Below the pieces are notes generated by a model that worked only from the letters and a program-made list of their open reading frames with translations, did no database searches and had not been told where the DNA came from. The translations under genes were made by a program, and so were the position numbers. Shown here in pieces: positions 7,550 through 17,600 of a stretch of 64,000 nucleotides of DNA. Every line of letters begins with the position of its first letter. The first letter of the stretch is position 1. The DNA comes from Plazaster borealis (taxonomy: Eukaryota > Echinodermata > Asteroidea > Forcipulatida > Labidiasteridae): positions 23,722,544-23,786,543 of the forward strand of contig CM037460.1 of the NCBI GenBank assembly GCA_021014325.1. The letters are read 5' to 3'.

Positions 7550-7870
7550 TGTTAGTTGGGCAAAATTCTTATTTTTTTTACAAGTAACCGGAAACGGAGG
7601 TCAACTCTTATTCTCGGGTTTTCTTCGTTTTTTTGTTGAATTGATTTTACTTTCCTATTGCTAATTACTTAGTATTACATTCCCAGCAACATATATCATT
7701 TTCATAGCCATAAACTACGTTAAACTAAAATAATTGACAAAACAAAATCCTGCCCACGCAAAACTCCATAATCCTGCCCACGCAAATCTCCATAATGGTT
7801 GGGACCACATTGGTCCCGGAAATTCAAATTTCATGCGAGAGACTTGCACAGTCTATTGCATGCCCTCGTT
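7550..7870 (+). repeat. Dispersed repeat, left member of an inverted pair
   Basis: Shared with 13,935-14,215 in opposite orientation. Common blocks include GTTGGGCAAAATTCTTA, TGTTGAATTGATTTTA and CTACGTTAAACTAAAATAATT. Probably a non-autonomous transposon; no coding capacity and ends not defined. Confidence 0.6.
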
Positions 7871-9086
7871 GCGTTCGTTACGATAATTTTAAATAACTGC
7901 TTTTGATATTAACTATAGACAGTGCTAAATTTCATAGTGCTGCTTAAAAATCAAACGGGCGGTACTGCCTTTTATAGTAAGAATTTGGTTTTTTCCCCAT
8001 AATTCCACCCATGAATTTTCTTTTTTTTTTAAATCTTTGGGGTCAACCATTATCATACCCTCAACAAACACACCAGAAAAGCTCTTTGACCTGGGGGGTT
8101 AGGGTCACATTGAAAACCTCGTGACAACTTCAGCAGTTTTGGCAATAATGCATACGTTTGTACGTAGTCCATTGACTCTGTGTACAATGCCTTGATCTGT
8201 GTAGTATTTCAGTCTCTATGACTGATAAGCATATGGTTTGTGACCTTGTTAGTGTAAACATCAATCAGCATATTAGCTAGGGGCAGCTGTAGACATCACA
8301 ATAGCCTGGGCAATACAGGGGGTGATCTTTATGCCAGAGTTTGTGTATTTTAGGCCATAGGTTTGTGCATTGGAAGGCTAAGGGGCGGGGCTTCACGGCA
8401 ATTCTGCTGGTCATCATCAACCATTCATAAACAACAGCTTGGGAGAAAAGAACAAGATTATTCCACTTTTTTTATAAGTAATAAGCTTCTCTAGCCCCTC
8501 GGGGGGGGGGGATATTAGGCTCGATAATGATGAGAAAATAGCTTCATACCCCGGGCGTAATACGATTTCCCAGAATACTATAAACTATAGTATTGCTCTT
8601 GGGATAGTGTTAAAGTTACGAACTTTGAGGTTAAGGGTTAAAGCAATAAACTATTTTGCTTTACCAAGGAGAATAAGGTTACAAGCCAACACATACTTTC
8701 TTTATCTGATTTCGTGCTTAGTTTTGCTTAGCTGAGAATGTTAAAGAAAAATGTTCTACTTAAGCAGTTCTATGAAATTAGGCACAGGTAGTTCAAACCT
8801 ACCTTAATTATTAAAACATTCCCAAAGTAACACATAGTATTGTAAACTAAAACAATGAAACACGTAGGTGGCCTTCAAGAATGTTAACCACCTTGCTCTA
8901 CGGTAAATACAGCTGAAACTAGATAAATGAATTATTGTGGAGATGGCCATTTCCCTAAAGAAATTAGTGAACAGGTGTACAATGGTCATGAAACATTTTC
9001 ATATGAAACGATAATTGAATTTCCAGTCATGTATACAACTAAAACAGCAATTATACATTATTTTAAACTATATTTATACATAATAC
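7871..9086. other. Non-coding, no feature recognised
   Basis: A+T-rich sequence with frequent stops in all frames and short homopolymers (G run near 8,501). I see no gene, RNA or repeat that I can support. Confidence 0.5.
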
Positions 9087-9217
9087 AATTGTTGCACGCT
9101 GTGACTGGATCCATGGTGTTGTGTACACACGAGGATGGCACCCCAGGCGAAGCCGAGGGTGCCGCTTGCCCCAGAGGGTCTACAAAACCCATGGACCCCA
9201 TCACAGCGTGTAACAAT
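9087..9217. mobile_element. Short foldback MITE-like hairpin
   Basis: Ends AATTGTTGCACGCTGTGA and, inverted, AATTGTTACACGCTGTGA enclose a G+C-rich centre (GGCACCCC...GGGTGCC). The whole ~130 bases can fold into one hairpin. The base composition stands out from the A+T-rich flanks. Confidence 0.6.
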
Positions 9218-9654
9218 TATTTAGTTATACCATGATAATAGATTCCTCTTCTGTGGAGGCGTTCTGTTGTCATCTTCAAACATTGTTACGACGAAGTTGG
9301 CATGGTTTAAAAAGCAGTCGAACAGTTGTTAAATAAAAACAATTCTTCACTGTTCCCTCGAACCCGGGCTGTTTCTAATTGTACAAAGCGCTTGAAATTG
9401 ACCAACGGTGGAGAAGATCAAGGCAATGTATCCTAGTATACATCGCTCATGTTGCGAATATGAATTGGGTGGGGGGGGGGCGAATATGAAAGAAAAGGTA
9501 CATCTGCGCGTTAGCACCGCCCGTCGCACAGCGACGCAGGGGAGAGTTTGAATGTTTTCGAAAAGGAAGGCCCAATTCAAGCCATTTGCGCTTTTTTTTT
9601 TTTTTTTTTTTTGGTGGGGTCCGCTTTTTTTGGACTTTTAAATGTGTATATATA
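9218..9654. other. Non-coding with homopolymer runs
   Basis: G run near 9,470, T run near 9,592-9,612. Nothing else recognised. Confidence 0.5.
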
Positions 9655-10130
9655 TTATGAGTAGGGTAGATGGCCTTAGCTTTCGATCCAGACCGGACCT
9701 TCTTCAGAGGCATAAAATAAGTACAAACAAATACATATCCATTTATAGAAAAAGAGAGGGGAAAGGGATTAAGGAAAGGATCCAGAAAGAAGCGGGAAAA
9801 TTAAAGCCAATCAAAGATTCTATTTCAGAAACAATTGGTGGCTATGAACCAATAGGAGTAAAGTGGTGAGGACAAAGGATGTATAGTATGAAAGGATGGA
9901 TTACTGGACCATGAAAGTGGTAAATGCATTGTCCGATAACAATGCAGTGACACATGAAAGGGTAGGATTGGAGAGCAAGTTGCATCATGATGCAACTAAC
10001 AATGGTCAATTAAAGAAAAGCAAGATCAAAGGTAGGATGATATTAAAAGTAGGTGTGCGGGACCTGTGGAAAAAAGGTTACTACATGAGATTGTTATAGT
10101 AACAAAATTATAAAAAACAACTTATTGACA

Positions 10131-10133
<3 letters not shown>
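9655..10133 (-). mobile_element. Solo Penelope-like pLTR
   Basis: Reverse complement of 55,932-56,405, which lies between two Penelope-like coding regions. Shared landmarks include the palindrome GCATCATGATGC, GGATCCAGAAAG and the block with the hammerhead-like core. No coding sequence accompanies this copy, so it is a solo or truncated pLTR. Confidence 0.75.
9670..9713 (-). ncRNA. Hammerhead-ribozyme-like motif in the pLTR, copy 1
   Basis: On the minus strand: stem I strand GCCT, core CTGAAGA, a bulged A, stem II GGTCC/GGATC, GAA, a minimal A-U stem III with a two-base loop, then AGGC closing stem I. Hammerheads are known in Penelope-like pLTRs. The extra A after the core and the tiny stem III make activity uncertain. 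Confidence 0.5.
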
Positions 10134-10164
<31 letters not shown>

Positions 10165-10260
10165 TTTGTTCAACCCAAAATCATTATATATATAATATAA
10201 TATTAATATATTATTAATATATTAATAATAATATATATATATAATATATATAATGATTTT
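10134..10260. repeat. TA-rich simple repeat flanked by inverted copies
   Basis: (TA)n and TAATAT-type sequence between inverted copies of TTCTTTGTTCAACCCAAAAT, so the block can form a cruciform. Confidence 0.7.
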
Positions 10261-10279
10261 GGGTTGAACAAAGAAAAAT

Positions 10280-10352
10280 TGACTAGAGTGGGATTTGAAC
10301 CAACGACCTCCGGTTTAACGTGCCGGCGCTCTACCAACTGAGCTATCTAGCC
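10280..10352 (-). tRNA. tRNA-like core, SINE copy 1 (Asn GTT-like)
   Basis: 73 bases with a paired acceptor (GGCTAGA/TCTAGTC), D arm GCTC/GAGC, box A TAGCTCAGTTGG and box B GGTTCAAATCC. The apparent anticodon is GTT, but base 33 is C, the last anticodon-stem pair is C-A and the T stem has a U-C mismatch. Probably SINE-derived rather than a working tRNA. Confidence 0.45.
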
Positions 10353-10592
10353 CTATGTTGGCGGTCTCCCTATTTTGTCAATATCTTTGTTCGGGGGGTG
10401 CCAGTCAGAAAGCCATTCAACCGCAAACTGCCGTGTAGCCAGGGATCACACCCATACGATACAACCTGGGAAGCGGCAGCCGGGGATCACCTTAAGGGGA
10501 TGCGACTTTTTTTATATATATATCAAGTAATGGACCACAAGGGAAACTGACTGGGTAAATATTAAATGATTTTGGGTTGAACAAAGAAAAAT

Positions 10593-10665
10593 TGACTAGA
10601 GTGGGATTTGAACCAACGACCTCCGGTTTAACGTGCCGGCGCTCTACCAACTGAGCTATCTAGCC
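10593..10665 (-). tRNA. tRNA-like core, SINE copy 2
   Basis: Identical by eye to the copy at 10,280-10,352, 313 bases downstream, with the same structural defects. Confidence 0.45.
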
Positions 10666-11075
10666 CTATGTTGGCGGTCTCCCTATTTTGTCAATATCTT
10701 TGTTCGGGGGGTGCCAGTCAGAAAGCCATTCAACACCAAAATGCCCAGTATCCATGGATCACACCCATACGATACAACCTGGGAAGCGGCAGCCGGGGCT
10801 CACCTTAAGGGGATGCGACTTTATTTTATATATATATATCAAGTAATGGACCACAAGGGAAACTGACTGGGTAAATATTAAATGATTTCCCTTGTGGTCC
10901 ATTACTTGATATATATATATATATATAAAAAAGTCGCATCCCCTTAAGGTGATCCCCGGCTGCCGCTTCCCAGGTTGTATCGTATGGGTGTGATCCCTGG
11001 CTACACGGCAGTTTGCGGTTGAATGGCTTTCTGACTGGCACCCCCCGAACAAAGATAGGGAGACCGCCAACATAG

Positions 11076-11148
11076 GGCTAGATAGCTCAGTTGGTAGAGC
11101 GCCGGCACGTTAAACCGGAGGTCGTTGGTTCAAATCCCACTCTAGTCA
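11076..11148 (+). tRNA. tRNA-like core, SINE copy 3, inverted
   Basis: Same 73-base sequence on the plus strand, facing the two tandem copies. Confidence 0.45.
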
Positions 11149-11293
11149 ATTTTTCTTTGTTCAACCAAAAATCATTTAATATTTACCCAGTCAGTTTCCC
11201 TTGTGGTCCATTACTTGATATATATATATAATATATATAATATATAATATATAATGATTTTGGGTTATATATAATATATATAATATAATATAT

Positions 11294-11337
11294 ATGCCTC
11301 TGAAGAAGGTCCGGTGTGGATCGAAAGCTAAGGCCAT
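11294..11337 (+). ncRNA. Hammerhead-ribozyme-like motif, copy 2
   Basis: Same layout as the 9,670-9,713 motif with one change in loop II (GGTGT for GGTCT). All stem and core bases are kept. The pLTR on either side is absent or lost; only ~60 bases of it remain. Confidence 0.5.
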
Positions 11338-11545
11338 CTACCCTACTCATTATATATATCACCGGTCACCAGGATTTTCCTGTCTGCAACTCAACGGTTT
11401 CAACAGACCCTCCACAAGTCGTAGTAAGAAACTTATTTTTCTGTTGTTGTATCCCTTCGGGGTGATCCCATTGATTTGCTTGTATCTTGTTTTTAATTGT
11501 TACAACCATATCCATTTTATCTTTTCCCAATCCCTACCTGTTCTT
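11338..11545. other. Non-coding, unrecognised
   Basis: Pyrimidine-rich on the plus strand and leading into the next array. No gene or repeat boundary seen. Confidence 0.4.
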
Positions 11546-12317
11546 TTCAGAACAATTTCTAACATTTTTTCCTTCCTCTACAGATTATTAATAAGCCATT
11601 ATTTTTCACCTTACAGGTTTGTAAATACTACTTAATAATTTTCTCTGCAGGTTTTTTAACCCATTCGTTTTACAGGATTGTGTTTTAAACCCCCGTTTTT
11701 TCAAAGGTTTGTGTTAACGTTTTTCCTTTTCAGGTCTGTACATAACTTATTTTTGCAGGTTTTATAACCCTTTCTTTTACAGGATTGCGTTTACCCCCAT
11801 TTTTTACAGGTTTGTGTTAACCTTTATTTCCCTTCAGGTTTGTTCATAACTTGATTTTGCAGGTTTTATAACCCGTTCTTGTACATGATTGTGTTAACCC
11901 CTACTTTTTGCACAGGTTTGTGTTAACCCATTTTTCCCTTTCAGGTTTGTACATAACTTATTTTTGCAGTTAGTGTTACCCGTTCTATTACAGGATTGTG
12001 TTAACTTTTTCATTTACAGGTTTGTAAATAATTTACTATTTTTACAGGTTCTAATTTTTAACTACGTTCTGTTTACAGGATTGTGTTAACCCCCATTTTT
12101 TTCACAGGTTTGTGTTAACACATTTTTTCTTTTCAGGTTTGTACATAACTTATTATTTTTTGCAGGTTGTATAACCCGTCCTTTTACAGGGTCGTGTTAA
12201 CCCCATTTTTTCGCAGGTTTGTTTTAACTTTTTCCTTCACAGGTTTTGTAAATAATTTACTTTTTGTGCAGGTTCTAAACTTTTAACTACGTTCTCTTTA
12301 CAGGATTGTGTTAACCC
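11545..12317 (+). repeat. Pyrimidine-tract/CAG-GT tandem array
   Basis: About 25 units of roughly 28-36 bases, each a T/C-rich tract ending in ACAGG or GCAGG followed by TTTGTG, ATTGTGTTAACCC or TTTGTAAATAA. Sub-units alternate, giving a higher-order period of roughly 130 bases. The array runs into the assembly gap, so its true length is unknown. Confidence 0.75.
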
Positions 12318-12817
12318 NNNNNNNNNNNNNNNNNNNNNNNNNNNNNNNNNNNNNNNNNNNNNNNNNNNNNNNNNNNNNNNNNNNNNNNNNNNNNNNNNNN
12401 NNNNNNNNNNNNNNNNNNNNNNNNNNNNNNNNNNNNNNNNNNNNNNNNNNNNNNNNNNNNNNNNNNNNNNNNNNNNNNNNNNNNNNNNNNNNNNNNNNNN
12501 NNNNNNNNNNNNNNNNNNNNNNNNNNNNNNNNNNNNNNNNNNNNNNNNNNNNNNNNNNNNNNNNNNNNNNNNNNNNNNNNNNNNNNNNNNNNNNNNNNNN
12601 NNNNNNNNNNNNNNNNNNNNNNNNNNNNNNNNNNNNNNNNNNNNNNNNNNNNNNNNNNNNNNNNNNNNNNNNNNNNNNNNNNNNNNNNNNNNNNNNNNNN
12701 NNNNNNNNNNNNNNNNNNNNNNNNNNNNNNNNNNNNNNNNNNNNNNNNNNNNNNNNNNNNNNNNNNNNNNNNNNNNNNNNNNNNNNNNNNNNNNNNNNNN
12801 NNNNNNNNNNNNNNNNN
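12318..12817. other. Assembly gap (500 N)
   Basis: Exactly 500 unknown bases, a conventional gap size rather than a measured one. Open frames running through it are artefacts. Confidence 0.98.
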
Positions 12818-13768
12818 GACAGCAGTAAACTCGACCAGAGGGTCTGGCCTCGGAGTGTGCGCCACAATGCCTTCATAGCACTCATCTACCACTCTGTATA
12901 ATGACCGCATCCTTCATTGTACAGCTTAGCGTTGTGTCAGGCTCTGAAAATAGAGCCAGAGTGCCGAGCAGTTGCTGCTATTGGTGAAGAAGTTGACGGT
13001 ACCTCTTGCATATATAGTTTCTTTTCAACTCATCAAGTATAGGCAGTCAGAGCAGGCTAAGTACTCCCGTCATCCCATCATGGTTCTCTGTGGCGTATAC
13101 TGTTCCTCCGTATAGAATGGCCTGGAGGGCTCGCTTCAGTCTGGGACAGCACATGGCAGGAGAAGAAGAACTCTCTTCACTCGGGGAATCGGCAGCAGAA
13201 AACATGACCCATAGAGGTGGCCCGCATTTGCAACACGCAGTCATAGCACTCGTCACCTGTGTATTTACCACAACCTGATTTGTACAGTCGAGCATCGCGA
13301 CGGTACCGAGAAATAAAACCATTTAGTGTTAGCAGGTCGATTTCATGGAGCTTCCTTCAACTCAACACGGTGTACAGGGTGCGCCCAAGTCGAGCAGCTT
13401 CCCGCTCGCCCATCACGGTCAGTAATATTGTAACTCTCATTCAAAATAAGATATGGTGTATCGTACCCTCGAGAGAATAACCAGCCTGTCACCAGACTAC
13501 AACAGTACAGAGTACCAGAAGCTGGTAAGAAATGAGCATGGGATGTCTTATAGCCAGCCTGTAATACTGTATCTCCCATGGTTGACAGAGATGTCGTCGG
13601 CTCTTTTGACACTGTTGAACGAGTCGTGCGAATCTGAAGATATCATAAAGAAAGCATATATAACTTTTGAATACCCAACTCAAGTGAGAAAGATTATATT
13701 GAAATTTACACTAAAGACAACTACATACCTTGTATCTTGTTTGACTAGCTGAAGCTGTTTCGAAACCC
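12818..13768 (-). pseudogene. Decayed paralogue of the two-domain cysteine-rich gene
   Basis: Parallels the gene at 49,966-51,003 along its length, including exon borders. A 40-base exon (13,768-13,729) is flanked by AG and GTATGT, and the next exon begins at 13,633 after TATCTTCAG. Recognisable fragments include YLILNESYNITDRDGRAGSC (about 13,410) and VDECYEGIVAHTPRP (about 12,880), matching the intact domain's SESYNLIDCDGQSEAC and VDECYEGIVANT. The HLCTLDEL core and the second domain are scrambled over several frames, and the gap hides the 3' end. Probably a pseudogene; an assembly problem beside the gap cannot be excluded. Confidence 0.6.
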
Positions 13769-13934
13769 CTGAAGCAAATCAAAGGAAAAAAACAGGTGGG
13801 CCAATGGGGATAGCAAAGGGATACATCTATTTTTTTCGCCATGTTTGTTTTGTGTTTTACAACCAGTTCTGGTCAGACAAAAAAGTGGGTATAGGACACA
13901 CTTAATGGGGAAAGGAGGGGGTAATGTGCCCATA

Positions 13935-14215
13935 TAGACTGTGCAAGTCTCGCGCATATTTGAACTTCCGGGAACTAGTCAGGTCCAACCATGGAGTTTT
14001 ATGTGGGCGGGATTTTTTTGTTTGTCAATTATTTTAGTTTAACGTAGTTTGGTACAGGAAAATACATATGTTGTTGGGAATGTAATACTAACTGATTAAC
14101 AATATGAAACTAAAATCAATTCAACAAAATAGCGGAAAAACCTGAGAATAAGACTTGACTCGGTTTCGGGTTACTTAGAAGAATTAAGAATTTTGCCCAA
14201 CTGATGGTCATCATT
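13935..14215 (-). repeat. Dispersed repeat, right member of an inverted pair
   Basis: Reverse-complement match to 7,550-7,870 (shared GTTAATCAG-like and CCCAACT blocks at the ends). The two copies face each other across 6 kb of other repeats. Confidence 0.6.
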
Positions 14216-14453
14216 AAACCTATGTTATAGACGCACACATTCGTGATTGGCAACAATTTCTGACAATAAGCAACCCTGTCCTAGTTTTAATTTTGTTTCA
14301 ATGTTAATTGAAATAAATTATTTATTATACAGATATTGAAATCTATTTATATATTATAAATGTATATGCTGTAAGGTAATTGTATTTTCGAAATTGTGTA
14401 TATAATAAAAATATAAAAATGATTTTTGTATACAAATACAGTAAAATAGTTAA

Positions 14454-14495
14454 TGGCCTGACGTTTGACTCCCAGTAGAGTTCTTCTCAAGGCTA
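14454..14495 (-). ncRNA. Degenerate hammerhead-like motif, second family
   Basis: Minus strand: GCCT stem, TGAGAAGA in place of the CTGANGA core, stem II ACTC/GAGT, CAAACGTC, then AGGC closing stem I. The core is altered, so it is likely inactive. Related sequences are at 42,726-42,840. Confidence 0.35.
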
Positions 14496-14639
14496 AATGA
14501 CAACACAACACAACACAACACACATGAACAGGTGTAAAGTGTAAGGTGCCACCAGGATATTCAATGCTAAAAACACTAAAAACCACGAAATTCAGTGGGT
14601 GGGTCAAAGAAATAACTGAAAACGAAATTCAGTGAAACA

Positions 14640-17600
14640 AACATTTTTAAATATAAACGTATTCAAAACTAGAGTTAAGTTTTTTTGTTCAAACAAAACA
14701 AAGTGTTCGGTAGACCTGTCCAATTAGCGGAAACTGCGGGGATAAGGAAGAAAAAGAAAACGTATTAAACTTGTGTAAGATTTTGAAAATACCCAGGGTC
14801 TTTCACATGGTCCAAAGATCTTGTTTTGTAGCAATTAGGTTCTCCAGATGATTTTTCTAAATATTAAACACTGATTTAAAGCTATGACGTCATCGCGAAA
14901 AACTATTGCGGTTTCATTCACACACCAAGGTCTGGCGATATGGTTATTTCTGGGTCGAAACCTTTTTAAGAAGGAGATATGATTTTGCACACACAGTACA
15001 TGCACATTATAACAAAACGGTGGTTAGTAGCATCAATTCAAATCCTACAGTTAGAAACTGTACCTACACCACCACAAATCTTTGGTAAGTAAGAAAAGCA
15101 ACACCACTTGACAAGCTTATGGACGAAACATATCAACATGATTGTAGACGAATAAGGAATGCCCCCTCCCTTTAACGATGATTTTGAAATAAAGGTTACC
15201 AGTGTCTGAAGAGCAAACTCAGCGGGTCAGAACGCCTTTTAGCAGGCATGGTCACGCGTCATCAATGTGACAGTGGTCTCAGTGTTTGATGAGAAGTAGG
15301 TTCACCTTGCTTGTGCTTTTATTATTAAAAGCTCATAATAAATTCGACTAAAGCAGGTGGACATGTGAACCCCCTTCTATTCATTTTCATTAAGCCACCA
15401 GACGGCAAAACGGAAATAAATTCACACCAACCTTGAATGGTTTGAGATCAGCGTTCGCGACAATGTGTTGTCAAAACGTATAAGAATAAACAACGCAATA
15501 CGTGGAACATGCAGAGACCAGCAGGTTTGAAGCCTTTGGATCCGTGTGGTCAATGAAGTGCAACAGCCAGGCACGTGCTACTGGATTTGGTCATCGCAAA
15601 TCTTTCATGATTACTGCAGACCAATAAACACGATTTCGACATTTCGACGGGAAGTTAAGGGTCAGTCTGGTAACAGGTTCAGAAAAGTTTATGAAGGCTG
15701 AAATGGCATACAACCTGATGTAAAACTTGTGACCAAAGTAGAAGTAGTTCTGAGATATGAATGTAACAAACCTTCCGGTTTAAACCAGAAGTCAAGGTCA
15801 AAATGGGGCCATGTTTGAGCTTTTGCTGAACATTAACAAACCTCCGAATATGTATAGATTGTTAAGTTCCAACTTGTGGTCAAGAGTTATGTTTTATTTC
15901 AAATATTAAACCTCGATTAATGGAATTTGGTACCTGATGACGTCATCATGACATCATGAACTTTGTGACGGTATTGATATTGATGTTCAATGTTTGATGA
16001 GTTTCAATGCTCAACCATTTCAATCTTGAGTTATGCTGTAAATAATCCTGAAAATGTGTTTTTTCTGATGAAAAACACAAGGCAAACTTTGACTTTCGGT
16101 ACGACCGTGTAAGTTAAGGTCATACGATTTTGGCGTTAACTTTGTAAATGTTGCCCTGTCGATCTATCAGATGCTCAAATATAAACATCATAGCTTTAAT
16201 ATTCAATGAAATATCGTGATTAGCATATGGTCACTTTAAACTTAAATGGTTTGTAATTTGATACCTGATGACGTCATCCTGACGCATCTAAAGCGGTTCC
16301 AACTATTTATGTGAAGTTTCAAGTTTATACAAGCTTAAAGTTAAGGTCATACACCTATGCGTAAACTTTTTCCTTGTCTTGATCTATAAGATGCCTAAAT
16401 ATGAACACCATAGCTCTAATGTTTAATGAAATATCGTGTGATTAGCACAGATGGTCACTTAACTCTGCATGATGCCATCGCACCCACTGAGTGCCTTCTT
16501 CTTCTCTTCTCAATACAGTTTTAATTAAAAGTCAAGCATACTAATTAAAAAATTTTAACCAAAAATTCCAAGTTCCATTAACCAGCCAAATAGCATGCCA
16601 GTTGTCTTGTTACCATTGGGGTTTTTTTTATCAATAAAAATCCATCAATGACCAGCTCTCCCGGAATTCTATGATACGAATTGTACAGCAAAGTTACTTG
16701 ACTCGGGGTTAATAGCCACTACTGTTTAGTAAGTGAAAAGAACCATATGGTTTCACATGGCTTCTCTGTATGCTTTACAATGGCTGTAAAGCAGTGACCT
16801 GAAGTTGCTTAGGCTTTGATGAATTGAGTGAGGTGGTGTTGCAAGGACAAGTCAGACTTTCATGGAGCTCAATTGCACATTACACGCTGTTATAAACCAC
16901 TGACTGTTGAAAATAGTCGTATAGTGTAAGCGTGTGCATATTTTTATGGTTTCCAAGAAAAGTTGTGGTAAAGTCTAGAAAGTACACAAATGTTGGGTCA
17001 TCTACACATTATTTTTGCTTGAATTTGTTTTATTTTGAATCAGAAGGATCTGTATCTAATGCTTTGGGCAATTTAAAGGTGGATTTGGTTCGTCACAAGA
17101 ATGTATTGCAATCAGCTAAAAATCTAACTGTTACGCACAGGTCCATGATGCTGTCCGAGTGTGATTTTTTTTGTAGCGGTGAATCACGCAGGGTTAAAAT
17201 GGCTTGTAATTTAATACCTGATGATGTCATCATGACGTCATTGCAACTGTTTCATCTCTTAATGAATATCTAACCATATGTGTAGTTTCGCTAAGTTTTT
17301 ATGAGCTTGGAAAGTGTACTTTAGTTAGCGGAAACAAACGGGGGATAAGAAGAAAAAGAAAAGTATTAAAACAAAACAAAAATCTGAACAAAAACAAGGG
17401 GTGTTCCGGGTAAGAATGCCTGAACACCTACTTAAAAAACTAGACTTTGTAGTGTTTGTAGAATTCACAAAACACTAGGTGTTCGATTGTGTAAATAGCA
17501 GTAAGTAGAGCCTACTAAAAGTTAAATCGGGAAACTTGTACATGTTAAACTTGAATGTCATGTAATTCAACACCTGATTACATCACCATGACGTCGTTGG

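Larger units (their letters stand above)
1..7550. mobile_element. Polinton/adintovirus-like DNA element, right portion
   Basis: An integrase of the Polinton/retroviral type and a protein-primed-type family-B DNA polymerase lie convergently, with small membrane proteins on the integrase side and two zinc-binding proteins beyond the polymerase start. This gene set is known from Polinton/Maverick and adintovirus-like elements of invertebrates. Capsid, packaging ATPase and protease genes are not in the window and may lie left of base 1 or be missing. The right limit is inferred from where other dispersed repeats begin (about 7,550). Four single-base frame breaks (near 885, 1,818, 3,830 and 5,445) suggest a decaying copy or homopolymer assembly errors. 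Base composition is visibly richer in G+C than the downstream repeats. Confidence 0.85.
10254..11230. mobile_element. tRNA-like SINE composite: two tandem units and one inverted
   Basis: A ~313-base unit occurs twice in tandem (about 10,254-10,566 and 10,567-10,880) and once inverted (about 10,884-11,218). Each unit has a tRNA-like core, a unique arm (GGCACCCCCCGAACAAAGAT, TGATCCC, GGTTGTATCGTATGGGTGTG), a TA simple repeat and a shared terminal block with TTGTGGTCCATTACTTGATA. Copies are over 90% alike by eye. This fits a Pol III SINE family; tandem and inverted packing is unusual. Confidence 0.7.

Noticed and set aside
1..7550. Retrovirus or LTR retrotransposon as the source of the integrase
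   Set aside because: No reverse transcriptase, protease or LTRs; the neighbouring family-B polymerase identifies a Polinton-like DNA element.
10320..11073. Repeated ORFs of 67-104 codons around the SINE units
   Set aside because: They are antisense or frame shadows of the tRNA-like repeat, identical because the repeat is copied, and contain simple-repeat translation (YIYIY).
12298..12910. Long open frames on both strands across 12.3-12.9 kb
   Set aside because: They run through 500 N and have no real coding content except the short exon remnant at 12,818-12,910.
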